From contig JAEWOG010000054.1 in the NCBI GenBank assembly GCA_023460975.1, positions 1 through 6,164 of the forward strand: DNA of 6,164 bases, in the 5' to 3' direction. The notes beneath the pieces were generated by a model. It was given only the letters and a program-made list of their open reading frames with translations. It was not told the origin of the DNA and did no database searches. The translations under genes were made by a program, and so were the position numbers. This document shows, one piece after another, positions 1 to 5,618 of this stretch. The stretch is from Actinomycetes bacterium (lineage in GTDB: Bacteria > Actinomycetota > Actinomycetes > Propionibacteriales > Nocardioidaceae). Position 1 is the first letter of the stretch. The number at the start of each line of letters is the position of its first letter.

Positions 1-1
1 C

Positions 2-124
2 ACCAGCTGGACCTACCAGCCAGACCCCGACCACCCACCCGGCGCCGGCATCTTCATCTGGACCAGCCCCCACGGACACCACTACCAACGCGACCGCACC
101 GGAACCACACCCCTCACCACCTGA
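2..124 (+). CDS. DUF222/HNH endonuclease-like protein, C-terminal fragment
   Basis: The second reading frame is open from the window edge to a TGA at 122-124 and gives 40 residues, beginning TSWTYQPDPD and continuing through FIWTSPHGHHY to a short Thr-rich end. The pattern W-T-Y-(8-12 residues)-W-T-S-P-x-G-x-x-Y is the usual C-terminal end of the actinobacterial DUF222 proteins that carry an HNH nuclease domain. Part of the HNH fold and its final His-containing strand lie here, but the catalytic core and start are outside the window. These proteins are often multicopy in actinobacterial genomes and their cellular role is not settled. A hairpin follows 14 nt after the stop, then the repeat array. 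The family call rests on a recalled pattern over a short stretch, so the exact subfamily is uncertain. Confidence 0.75.
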   Translation, partial: TSWTYQPDPDHPPGAGIFIWTSPHGHHYQRDRTGTTPLTT

Positions 125-137
125 CACACCCCACCCA

Positions 138-164
138 TAGCCCCGGACCAGCTCCCCGGGGCTA
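138..164 (+). terminator. Hairpin after the HNH gene, probable terminator
   Basis: The arms TAGCCCCGG (138-146) and CCGGGGCTA (156-164) are exact reverse complements, giving a 9-bp stem with a 9-nt loop, 14 nt after the stop codon of the HNH-type gene. No T-run follows, which is common for terminators in high-GC actinobacteria. Rho-independent activity is inferred only from the structure and position. Confidence 0.5.
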
Positions 165-186
165 CAGGCGCGCCTAGTTTCGACAA

Positions 187-222
187 GCTCAACCAGCGAC
201 CCCCGCTCAACCAGCGACCCCC
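187..222. repeat. 18-bp perfect tandem duplication inside the repeat array
   Basis: GCTCAACCAGCGACCCCC occurs at 187-204 and again, without change, at 205-222. It duplicates the 3' half of the first repeat unit and its CGACCCCC tail. A perfect copy suggests a recent slippage or unequal recombination event. Confidence 0.85.
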
Positions 223-249
223 GCCCGTCGAGCCCGTCGAGACGCCCCC

Positions 250-302
250 GGGTTTCGACAAGCTCAACCAGCGACCCCCGCCCGTCGAGCTTGTCGAGAC
301 CC
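250..302. repeat. Complete palindromic repeat element with a 16-bp stem
   Basis: Positions 250-265 pair with 287-302 through 16 positions with a single G-T wobble (254/298), leaving a 21-nt loop (266-286). A matching but less perfect element spans 177-243: 177-190 pairs with 230-243, with two mismatches and one wobble. Because the stem is symmetrical it would form in RNA from either direction, which fits its place between two converging genes. It may act as a bidirectional terminator. Without a T-run this is an inference. Confidence 0.7.
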
Positions 303-312
303 CATGGAGATG

Positions 313-399
313 GTTTCGACAGGCTCAACCAGCATGGCCCGGTGTCGACAGGCTCAACCAGCGTGGCCTGGTTTCGACGGGCTCAACCAGCGCCGCCGC
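313..399. repeat. Three tandem 29-bp direct repeats
   Basis: Units at 313-341, 342-370 and 371-399 have an exact 29-nt period. The first two match at 26 of 29 positions (differences at unit positions 3, 22 and 28). The third keeps the GTTTCGAC-GGGCTCAACCAGC core and diverges in the last 9 nt. The inverted half-units present in the left part of the array are missing here, so these copies cannot form the long hairpin on their own. Confidence 0.8.
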
Positions 400-409
400 C
401 GGGCGGGCA

Positions 410-423
410 GGCTGAGAACAGCC
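410..423 (-). terminator. Small hairpin just past the left LCP stop codon
   Basis: On the - strand the LCP stop codon (427-425) is followed at once by GGCTG-TTCT-CAGCC, read from 423 down to 410: a perfect 5-bp stem with a 4-nt loop. It is short and has no T-run, so it is at best a weak terminator or a stabilising 3' end. The repeat array just beyond it may do more of the work. Confidence 0.3.
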
Positions 424-424
424 C

Positions 425-1978
425 TCAGCAGACCGCCGCGACGTCCTCGGACTGGTTCGCTGCGTAGCCGTCCTTCATGCTGCCCACGGAGCCGCCCGTG
501 ACGCTCTCCGGGGCGGCGGGGGTGGTGGCCGGGGGCGCAGTCTCCGTGGTCGCCTCGGCGCTCGCCTCGCTGGCGCCGCCTTCGGCGGCCGCCTGGGCCG
601 TCTCGCTCGGCGTCGGCTTGGGCGCAGGCTTGCGGCCCTCAGCGCGTGCGATCGCGTCGGCGACAGCCCGGTGGACCACGTCGATGTCGGGGTCGGCCGT
701 GTTGATCATCGGCGGCACCAGGGAGACCGAGGAGATCTTCTGGTCCTTGGCCTTGAGCGCGAGCTCGACGAACTTTCCGACCTCGCTGGCGGGGACGCTG
801 GTGGAGATGAGCTCGGAGCCGGCTTGGGCGATCTCCTGGAAGTTGGTCAGCATGACCTGCGGGCTGACCTGGTCCAGCATGGCCGACATGACGCACTTCT
901 GCCGCGCCATGCGGGAGTAGTCATCAGAGCCCTCACGGGCGCGGGCGAACCACAGCGTCTCGAAGCCGGTCAACTCGCGGTTGCCCGCCTTGATGTAGTG
1001 GAAGGTCTTCTCGTGGGGCAGGCCCACCGGGATCGGCTGGCGGACGTTGAGAGTGATTCCGCCGACCGCGTCGACCAGTGACTTGAAGCCCTCGAGGTTG
1101 ACCATGGCCCAGTAGTTGATGCTGAGCCCGGTGATCCCCTCGGCCGCCTGGACCGTGGCTTCGACGCCGGGGTTCTCGACGCCCTTGAACACGTCCTTGT
1201 GGTCGGCCGCCCACGTCGAGAGGCTGTTGAGATAGAGGTCTGGCTCGTCGAACCCGTCAGGGAACTGCTTGGCCATGAGCGACCCCTTGGAGAAGGGGAA
1301 GTTCTGCATGTTGCGGGGCAGGCTGATGAGTACGGTGCGCCCAGTCTCGGCGTCGATGCTGGCCACCGTCATGGAGTCCGTACGCAGCCCCCAACGCCCC
1401 GCGCCGGCGTCTCCGCCGATGAGCAGGACGTTGAACCGGCCCGCGTGCGCTCCCTTGACCTCGCCGTTGCCGAACATGGTCTGCATGAGGTCGCGCTGCA
1501 CGCCGACGACGTGCGCCCCAAAAAGCAGCATCCCGGCGACGGAGAAGCACAGCACCCCGTTGAGCCCGACGACCGCGAGCCGGTGGTTCTGCCGTAGCGA
1601 GAGCGGCTGCCCCAGCCGCCAGGCGTCCACGATCAGGGCCGCCCACCCCAGCGCGAGCACGATCAGGAACAGACGAGCCACTGAGAGGAGGCCGATGTTG
1701 GTCCCCAACCAGAGCGGAAAGCGCATCGTGAACAACGACACGACGCCCACGATCACGGCGGCAACGATGAGTCCCATCCAGATGCGCATCGCGATGCGCC
1801 CCACCCGCTTGTTGCCTGCGACCAACTGCGCAGAGCCCGGCACAGCGAGCGTCATCAGCATCAGCGTGATGGCGCGCCGGAACCGCACGCGCTGAGCGCG
1901 CTCCGCAGTCGACATGCGTGAGCCGGGAACGTCCGAGCCGGGCGTTTCCGGCGCGCTGTCGGCGGTGCCGTACGACAT
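425..1978 (-). CDS. LCP (LytR-CpsA-Psr) family glycopolymer transferase, four-TM type
   Basis: This 517-residue membrane protein belongs to the LCP family, which transfers lipid-linked glycopolymers (teichoic-acid-like or other wall polysaccharides) onto peptidoglycan at the outer membrane face. Hydrophobic segments lie at about 36-54, 64-86, 93-117 and 134-160, with PGSAQLVAGNKRVGR linking the first two. The LCP domain covers about 182-445: FNVLLIGGD (182-190), RTDSM (199-203), SLPRN (219-223), VDAVGGI (302-308) and FARAREGSDDYSRMARQ (344-360). The Arg residues of the RTD, PRN and R-x-x-RQ motifs are those expected to bind pyrophosphate. Asn replaces the more common Asp in PRD, a variant I recall from other actinobacterial LCPs. 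Residues 450-495 are low-complexity Ala/Thr/Pro/Glu and the protein ends in Cys. The ATG is supported by AGAGAGG five bases upstream. It is divergent from a second LCP gene. Which polymer it attaches cannot be told. Confidence 0.93.
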   Translation of the reverse strand: MSYGTADSAPETPGSDVPGSRMSTAERAQRVRFRRAITLMLMTLAVPGSAQLVAGNKRVGRIAMRIWMGLIVAAVIVGVVSLFTMRFPLWLGTNIGLLSVARLFLIVLALGWAALIVDAWRLGQPLSLRQNHRLAVVGLNGVLCFSVAGMLLFGAHVVGVQRDLMQTMFGNGEVKGAHAGRFNVLLIGGDAGAGRWGLRTDSMTVASIDAETGRTVLISLPRNMQNFPFSKGSLMAKQFPDGFDEPDLYLNSLSTWAADHKDVFKGVENPGVEATVQAAEGITGLSINYWAMVNLEGFKSLVDAVGGITLNVRQPIPVGLPHEKTFHYIKAGNRELTGFETLWFARAREGSDDYSRMARQKCVMSAMLDQVSPQVMLTNFQEIAQAGSELISTSVPASEVGKFVELALKAKDQKISSVSLVPPMINTADPDIDVVHRAVADAIARAEGRKPAPKPTPSETAQAAAEGGASEASAEATTETAPPATTPAAPESVTGGSVGSMKDGYAANQSEDVAAVC

Positions 1979-1983
1979 GGGTG

Positions 1984-1990
1984 CCTCTCT
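1984..1990 (-). promoter_or_regulatory. Ribosome binding site of the left LCP gene
   Basis: On the - strand AGAGAGG ends five bases before the ATG at 1978-1976. It supports this start over the internal Met22 (MSTAERAQR), which is also plausible by sequence. Confidence 0.65.
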
Positions 1991-2016
1991 GCGGGGAAGG
2001 AATCAGGGGCCCGTTC

Positions 2017-2022
2017 AGTATC
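2017..2022 (-). promoter_or_regulatory. Candidate -10 element for the left LCP gene
   Basis: GATACT on the - strand is the most AT-rich hexamer between the two divergent genes. It would place a transcription start near 2010 and leave a leader of about 32 nt that includes the AGAGAGG site. No convincing -35 hexamer is visible at the right spacing, so this is tentative. Confidence 0.25.
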
Positions 2023-2041
2023 ACCAGCCTCAGAGGTCACA

Positions 2042-2113
2042 CGTGCGACGACGCGCCGGAAGGGCACCGCTCGGTGTGTGGGCTCAGGCACGGGGCGCTA
2101 GCGTCGTCGCATG
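2042..2113. repeat. 13-bp inverted repeat ending on the right LCP start codon
   Basis: Positions 2042-2054 (CGTGCGACGACGC) and 2101-2113 (GCGTCGTCGCATG) are inverted copies matching at 12 of 13 positions. The core of ten (2045-2054 and 2101-2110) is exact. The right arm includes the ATG at 2111. Between the arms is a second palindrome, CACCG-CT-CGGTG (2065-2076). The positions suggest an operator or a structure that controls the right LCP gene, but no regulator is identified and GC-rich sequence makes chance matches likelier. Confidence 0.45.
2099..2104 (+). promoter_or_regulatory. Candidate -10 (TAGCGT) of a leaderless right LCP transcript
   Basis: TAGCGT fits the actinobacterial TANNNT -10 pattern and ends six bases before the ATG at 2111, which is where it would place the transcription start on the A of the start codon. 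No Shine-Dalgarno sequence is visible upstream of this ATG, which is consistent with leaderless translation. The -35 region (about 2075-2081, TGTGTGG) is not a clear match. Confidence 0.45.
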
Positions 2114-3388
2114 GCACCGCGGCACACCGGCGACGAACCTCCTCAGGAGGGCACCCCCGAGTACGACTGGCTCTATGGCACCAAGGGCAAGGGCACCTCG
2201 GACGACGCCACCCAAGTGATTCGCGGGGGCGGTGCCCGGCCGAACGCCGGCCCGGCACGCCCGGGCGCCAGCGAGCCCGAGCACACGCGCGTCATGCCCG
2301 CGGCCCCGGCGCCCACTCCGCGGTCAGCCCCGTCGGGCCCCTCAGGGCCGAAGGGCCGCTCGGCGCCGCGCGGTGACGGCAGGCCTCCCTCCGGCCCCCC
2401 GCCGGGGCGTGGAGCAGCCTCGTCCGCGCGGCCACGCCGGCCCCGCCGCATCGGCTTCCGCGTCGTCAAGCTCGTCATCGCCGTGTGGCTGATCTTCCTC
2501 ATCGCTGTCCCGCTGTGGGCGTGGAACAACGTGGCCAAGGTGGATGCCATGCCCGAGGGCGAGCGCCCCGCGGACCAGCCCGGCACCACCTATCTCCTGG
2601 TCGGCAGCGACAGCCGCGACGAGCTCTCCGAGGCCGAACGCAAGGAACTGGGCACCGGCGGCCCGGTGGGGCGTCGTACGGACACGATCATGCTGCTGCA
2701 CACCGGTGACGGCCCCAACCTGCTCATGTCGATTCCCCGCGACTCGATCGTCGACATCCCGGGCCACTCCCGCACCAAGATCAACGCCGCGTACGCCTGG
2801 GGCGGCCCGCAGTTGCTCATCAAGACCCTCGAGCAGTCCACCGGGATCCGCATCGACCACTACGTCGAGATCGGATTCGGCGGGTTCGTCGGGGCCGTCG
2901 ACGCGGTGGGGGGCATCCAGATCTGTCCCGAAGAGGCGATGAAGGACCCCGACGCCAACCTGAACATCAAGAAGGGCTGCCAGGAGGCCGACGGCAAGAC
3001 GGCTCTGGGGTATGCCCGCTCCCGCAAGACGTCCGCGCTCGGGGACATCGACCGCGCGCGCCGCCAGCGCGAGGTGGTCTCCGCCGTGGGCAGCAAGGCG
3101 CTGTCCCCGTGGAGCATCATCAACCCGCTGCGGTACGTCGGCCTGGCTGACGCCGGTTCCTCGTCCGTGGTCATCTCCGAGGGCACCGGGCCGGTCGCGT
3201 TGGGCCGTTTCGCCTTCGCCATGACGCGTGTGGACGGCGAGAAGGGCATGACGTGCGGGGTGCCGATCTCGGACCTGGCCGTCAACTGGGACTCCCAGCG
3301 CGCCCCGGAACTCTTCGAGCACATCATCGCCGACGACACCGCAGGCATCCCCAACCAACTGTGCACGCCGAGCGGGATGCCCCAGTAG
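2111..3388 (+). CDS. LCP (LytR-CpsA-Psr) family glycopolymer transferase, single-TM type
   Basis: This is a 425-residue LCP protein. Residues 1-115 are a hydrophilic, Pro/Arg/Gly-rich cytoplasmic region that contains PEYDWLYG (16-23), a motif I recall near the N-terminus of related actinobacterial LCPs; it supports the 2111 start despite the missing Shine-Dalgarno. A cluster of Arg (107-113) precedes one membrane segment (117-137). The extracytoplasmic catalytic domain has TTYLLVGSDSRD (159-170), RRTDTIM (188-194), SIPRDS (207-212), TKINAAYAWGG (222-232), VDAVGGI (263-269), GYARSRK (300-306) and DIDRARRQRE (312-321), so all the conserved Arg/Asp positions of the family are present, including the canonical PRD. 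Cys272 and Cys290 could form a disulphide, as could Cys382 and Cys418. The role is attachment of a lipid-linked wall polymer to peptidoglycan. Its length and motifs are typical and nothing looks broken. The acceptor polymer is unknown. Confidence 0.95.
   Translation: MAPRHTGDEPPQEGTPEYDWLYGTKGKGTSDDATQVIRGGGARPNAGPARPGASEPEHTRVMPAAPAPTPRSAPSGPSGPKGRSAPRGDGRPPSGPPPGRGAASSARPRRPRRIGFRVVKLVIAVWLIFLIAVPLWAWNNVAKVDAMPEGERPADQPGTTYLLVGSDSRDELSEAERKELGTGGPVGRRTDTIMLLHTGDGPNLLMSIPRDSIVDIPGHSRTKINAAYAWGGPQLLIKTLEQSTGIRIDHYVEIGFGGFVGAVDAVGGIQICPEEAMKDPDANLNIKKGCQEADGKTALGYARSRKTSALGDIDRARRQREVVSAVGSKALSPWSIINPLRYVGLADAGSSSVVISEGTGPVALGRFAFAMTRVDGEKGMTCGVPISDLAVNWDSQRAPELFEHIIADDTAGIPNQLCTPSGMPQ
3344..3381 (-). 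terminator. Hairpin inside the right LCP 3' end, candidate terminator for the esterase operon
   Basis: GGCATCCC (3344-3351) and GGGATGCC (3374-3381) are exact inverted repeats, an 8-bp stem with a 22-nt loop. For - strand transcription it begins 11 nt past the esterase stop codon (3394-3392). It lies in the coding end of the opposing LCP gene because only 3 nt separate the two stops. There is no T-run and the loop is long, so function is uncertain. Confidence 0.35.
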
Positions 3389-3391
3389 TCG

Positions 3392-4366
3392 TCAGCCGTT
3401 GAGGGCCGCGTCGAGCGCGGCCACCACCGCCCGGGTCGCGGGCACCGCGTCGCGACACAGGTACGGGAACGTCAGGAACCCGTGCGGCATGCGGTGGAAC
3501 TCCTCCACGCGCACCTCGACGCCGGCGTCGGCGAGCGTGTGGGCGTACGAGGCGCCGCTGTCCCGCAGCGGATCACGGCCCGCGAGCACCACCGTGGCCG
3601 GCGGGAGGCCCCCGTGGTCGCGGGCGTGCGCTGGTGAGAGCCGCCAGTCAGTCAGATCGGTCCCCGCCGCGACGTAGTGGTCGCGGAAGACCCGCAGGTC
3701 CTCGTTGCTGAGCACGATCGGAGCCGTGTTGCGCACCGCTGACTCTTGCTCCAACATCGCGTCCGTCATGTCGGCCGCGGGATAGAGCAACGCCTGGTGG
3801 CGGATCCTCGGACCGCCCGCGTCCCTGGCCATCAGGGCCAGGACGGCCGCCAACGTGCCGCCGGCGCTGTCGCCCATCACCGCGAGCCGCGAGGCGTCGG
3901 CCTTGAACTCGCCTTCGTTGGCCACCGCCCACTGCAGGGCGGCCCACGCGTCGTCCACGGCGGCCGGGAAGCGGTGCGTCGGGGCCAGCCTGTAGTTCGG
4001 GGCCACCACGACGGCGCCCACGCCCGCCGCAACGCGCGTGTTGAACCAGTCCCCCTGCTGGGCGCTGCCCAGCGCGAAGCCACCGCCGTGCAGGCCCAGG
4101 ACCAGCGGCCGCGGTCGACGCGACGGCGCCAGCGGCGTGTAGACGCGCACCGGAATCCGCCCGCCGGGCCCGGCGAAGCTCCACAGCCGGATCCGTACGT
4201 CGCGGCGCGGCCGCCCCAGGAGCGCGTGCACCAGCGGCCCGCTCGGAAGGTCCGTGGCCTGGACCCGGGCCAGCGTGCGCTCATCCATGTCGGCGATCGA
4301 GAACAGCGGAGCCCGGGAGGTCACTGCCCTTAGGAACCGCACGCCGAGCGGAAGTGGTGCATCCAT
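3392..4366 (-). CDS. HSL-type alpha/beta hydrolase (esterase/lipase)
   Basis: This 324-residue enzyme belongs to the hormone-sensitive-lipase group of alpha/beta hydrolases, which hydrolyse carboxylic esters. It has the HGGGF oxyanion motif (93-97), YRLAP (125-129), the GDSAGG nucleophile elbow with Ser167, Asp265 in AGRDPLRDSG and His295 in MPHGF, so the whole Ser-Asp-His triad is present. Length is normal for the family. No signal peptide is visible, so it should be cytoplasmic, unlike its exported neighbours. The ATG lies one base after the stop of the DyP peroxidase gene (TGA-C-ATG) and has no clear Shine-Dalgarno, pointing to translation by ribosomes finishing the upstream gene. A start at Met27 is a weaker alternative. 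Substrate is unknown. It converges on the right LCP gene with 3 nt between stops. Confidence 0.92.
   Translation of the reverse strand: MDAPLPLGVRFLRAVTSRAPLFSIADMDERTLARVQATDLPSGPLVHALLGRPRRDVRIRLWSFAGPGGRIPVRVYTPLAPSRRPRPLVLGLHGGGFALGSAQQGDWFNTRVAAGVGAVVVAPNYRLAPTHRFPAAVDDAWAALQWAVANEGEFKADASRLAVMGDSAGGTLAAVLALMARDAGGPRIRHQALLYPAADMTDAMLEQESAVRNTAPIVLSNEDLRVFRDHYVAAGTDLTDWRLSPAHARDHGGLPPATVVLAGRDPLRDSGASYAHTLADAGVEVRVEEFHRMPHGFLTFPYLCRDAVPATRAVVAALDAALNG
3404..3422 (+). terminator. Hairpin inside the esterase 3' end, candidate terminator for the right LCP gene
   Basis: GGCCGCG-TCGAG-CGCGGCC is a perfect 7-bp GC stem with a 5-nt loop, starting 15 nt after the LCP stop codon (3386-3388). It sits within the last codons of the opposing esterase gene. 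No T-run follows. Hairpins of this kind arise often in GC-rich coding sequence, so the call depends on its position. Confidence 0.35.
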
Positions 4367-4367
4367 G

Positions 4368-5609
4368 TCAGGAGTCTGCCAGCAGCCCCTGACCGAGCCA
4401 CTCCCCTTCCTCGAACCCGGGCAGCACCGCGAACTCGGCGCTGCCGATGGCTGTGGTCCACTCGTTCAACAGGTCACCTTGGTCGAGCGAGACCTGCAGC
4501 GGCACGAACTGGGCTCCGAGGTTGGCCTGGTAGCTGGCGAACACGAGTCCGGCCTCGCTGCCCTCGGGGCCGTGCACCTCATAGTTGCCGCCCTTGCGGA
4601 AGATCCGCTTCTGCCCGTGCATGGCCGGGTGGGAGCGTCGTACGTGCGACTCGAGCGCCACGACGTACTCGCCGTCCTTGCGGGCGTTCAGGTCGACGTC
4701 GTCGAACTCCCCGCCTCCCGTCACCGGTGCGCCGTCGTCGAGCCGGCGGCCCACCGAGGCCTCCTGCTCGTCGCGGGTCAGGGAGTCCCACGTGGCCAGG
4801 TCCATGCGGATGCGGCGCACGACCAGCGTCGTGCCGCCCATCCACGGGCCGCCGTCGATCCACACCGTGGTGTCGAACAGGCGCGTGCCCGGCTGCGGGT
4901 TCGCGGACCCGTCGACCTGCCCGAACAGGTTGCGGCCCGTGACGGCCTCCCCGTCGGCCCCGAACCCGTTCCAGGTCCCATTCTGGCGCCACCGCACTGT
5001 CGCGAAGGGTGCCGCATCGGCGACGAGGCGGCGTACGACGTGGCCCACCGTGGTGCCGTCGCGACCGCCGACCACCCAGACGAGGTCTCCGCCCGTCCAC
5101 GCCTCGTCGAGCTCGTCGTGGCGCATCGCGGGCACCCGCATCCAGCCGGGAGGTCGGGGCAGGTCCCACCCCTCCTCGAAGAAGGTCGCCCCCAGCCCCA
5201 CCGTGACACTCACGTCTGCCCCCGCCGACGCCAACCACGGGGTGGGGTCGCCCGGCGCGCCCCGGCCTTGGGTGAGCGAGGCGATCGAGCCGGTCAGGAC
5301 GCGCATCAGTCGCGCCAACTCCGCGCGGTCGTGACGCCGCGCCACCTCGGGGAGCAGGTCGAGGGCCACGGTTTCGGTGACAGCGGTGGCTGGCAGCGCG
5401 ATCCCGGGCTGGTGCGGGCCGTACGGGGACACGGTCGCCCCGGCCCGAACCACGGGCGGGGCCTCCTCTCCGAGCGCCGAGGCGGCGGCGACGCCTCCCA
5501 GAGCGCCCACCCCCGCCCCGGCGAGTCCGGACCCCACCATGCCGAGCAGCCCGCGGCGTCCCACGCTCGTGGCAGCGGGAGGCCGGGGGCCGTCAGTCGG
5601 GGTGTTCAT
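4368..5609 (-). CDS. Tat-exported DyP-type haem peroxidase
   Basis: This 413-residue protein is a dye-decolourising-type (DyP) peroxidase of the Tat-exported EfeB/DtpA kind, which uses haem b and hydrogen peroxide to oxidise substrates outside the membrane. The N-terminus has a twin-arginine signal: SVGRRGLLG (Arg18-Arg19), a Gly/Ala-rich hydrophobic stretch (20-45) and a likely cleavage after ASA (43-45). The mature part has SVTVGLGATFFE (134-145), the signature GxxDG as GQVDG (230-234, catalytic Asp233), the proximal haem ligand candidate His322 in SHVRRSHP, and Arg338 in KRIFRKGGNYE as the distal Arg. Length is normal. The gene lies 6 nt downstream of a PCu(A)C copper-chaperone lipoprotein gene and 1 nt upstream of an esterase gene. 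No EfeO or EfeU partner is visible, so an iron-uptake (EfeUOB) role is less likely than a DtpA-like role linked to copper enzymes. The native substrate is not known. Confidence 0.95.
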   Translation of the reverse strand: MNTPTDGPRPPAATSVGRRGLLGMVGSGLAGAGVGALGGVAAASALGEEAPPVVRAGATVSPYGPHQPGIALPATAVTETVALDLLPEVARRHDRAELARLMRVLTGSIASLTQGRGAPGDPTPWLASAGADVSVTVGLGATFFEEGWDLPRPPGWMRVPAMRHDELDEAWTGGDLVWVVGGRDGTTVGHVVRRLVADAAPFATVRWRQNGTWNGFGADGEAVTGRNLFGQVDGSANPQPGTRLFDTTVWIDGGPWMGGTTLVVRRIRMDLATWDSLTRDEQEASVGRRLDDGAPVTGGGEFDDVDLNARKDGEYVVALESHVRRSHPAMHGQKRIFRKGGNYEVHGPEGSEAGLVFASYQANLGAQFVPLQVSLDQGDLLNEWTTAIGSAEFAVLPGFEEGEWLGQGLLADS

Positions 5610-5612
5610 CGG

Positions 5613-5618
5613 TCCTCA
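5613..5618 (-). promoter_or_regulatory. Ribosome binding site of the DyP gene overlapping the upstream stop codon
   Basis: On the - strand TGAGGA contains both the TGA stop of the PCu(A)C gene (5618-5616) and a GAGGA Shine-Dalgarno. It ends three bases before the DyP ATG (5609-5607). The overlap indicates coupled translation of the copper chaperone and the peroxidase and supports this DyP start. Confidence 0.6.

Larger units (their letters stand above)
177..399. repeat. Array of GTTTCGACARGCTCAACCAG repeats (REP-like)
   Basis: Five near-identical 20-bp units start at 177, 252, 313, 342 and 371. The units at 177 and 252 are identical (GTTTCGACAAGCTCAACCAG). The unit at 313 has AGG for AAG, the one at 342 begins GTG, and the one at 371 has GGG. 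Inverted half-copies of the form GTCGAGCYYGTCGAGAC lie at 227-243 and 284-300. The region occupies the convergent gap between the HNH-type gene and the left LCP gene and has no credible gene; the ORFs here run straight through repeats. Similar dispersed palindromic repeats are abundant in several actinobacterial genomes. A transcription-termination or REP-like mobile origin is inference. Confidence 0.85.

Noticed and set aside
82..267. - strand ORF of 61 codons with Gly/Ser/Trp repeats, and the + strand ORF at 304-501
   Set aside because: Both are translations of the palindromic repeats, with compositions forced by the repeat. The second also runs antisense into the LCP 3' end. No ribosome site or family resemblance.
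313..399. Evenly spaced 29-nt repeats resembling a CRISPR array
   Set aside because: The conserved unit is about 20 bp with only 9 nt between copies, so there is no room for spacers. The intervening bases are themselves related (CATGGCCCG, CGTGGCCTG), and no cas genes are present.
477..1895. Long + strand ORFs opposite the left LCP gene (477-920, 671-1081, 1199-1597, 1269-1895)
   Set aside because: These are antisense shadows of a well-supported gene in GC-rich DNA; their translations show no recognisable motifs.
425..1978. Loss of activity of the left LCP protein because SIPRD is SLPRN
   Set aside because: The Arg of this motif and the other pyrophosphate-binding Arg/Asp positions are retained, and Asn at this place occurs in other actinobacterial LCP proteins as far as I recall, so the change is not evidence of a dead enzyme.
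4368..5609. Assignment of the peroxidase as EfeB of an EfeUOB iron-uptake operon
   Set aside because: The flanking gene upstream is PCu(A)C, not EfeO (no cupredoxin/M75 peptidase features), and no EfeU permease is visible. The family call is kept at DyP, Tat-exported.
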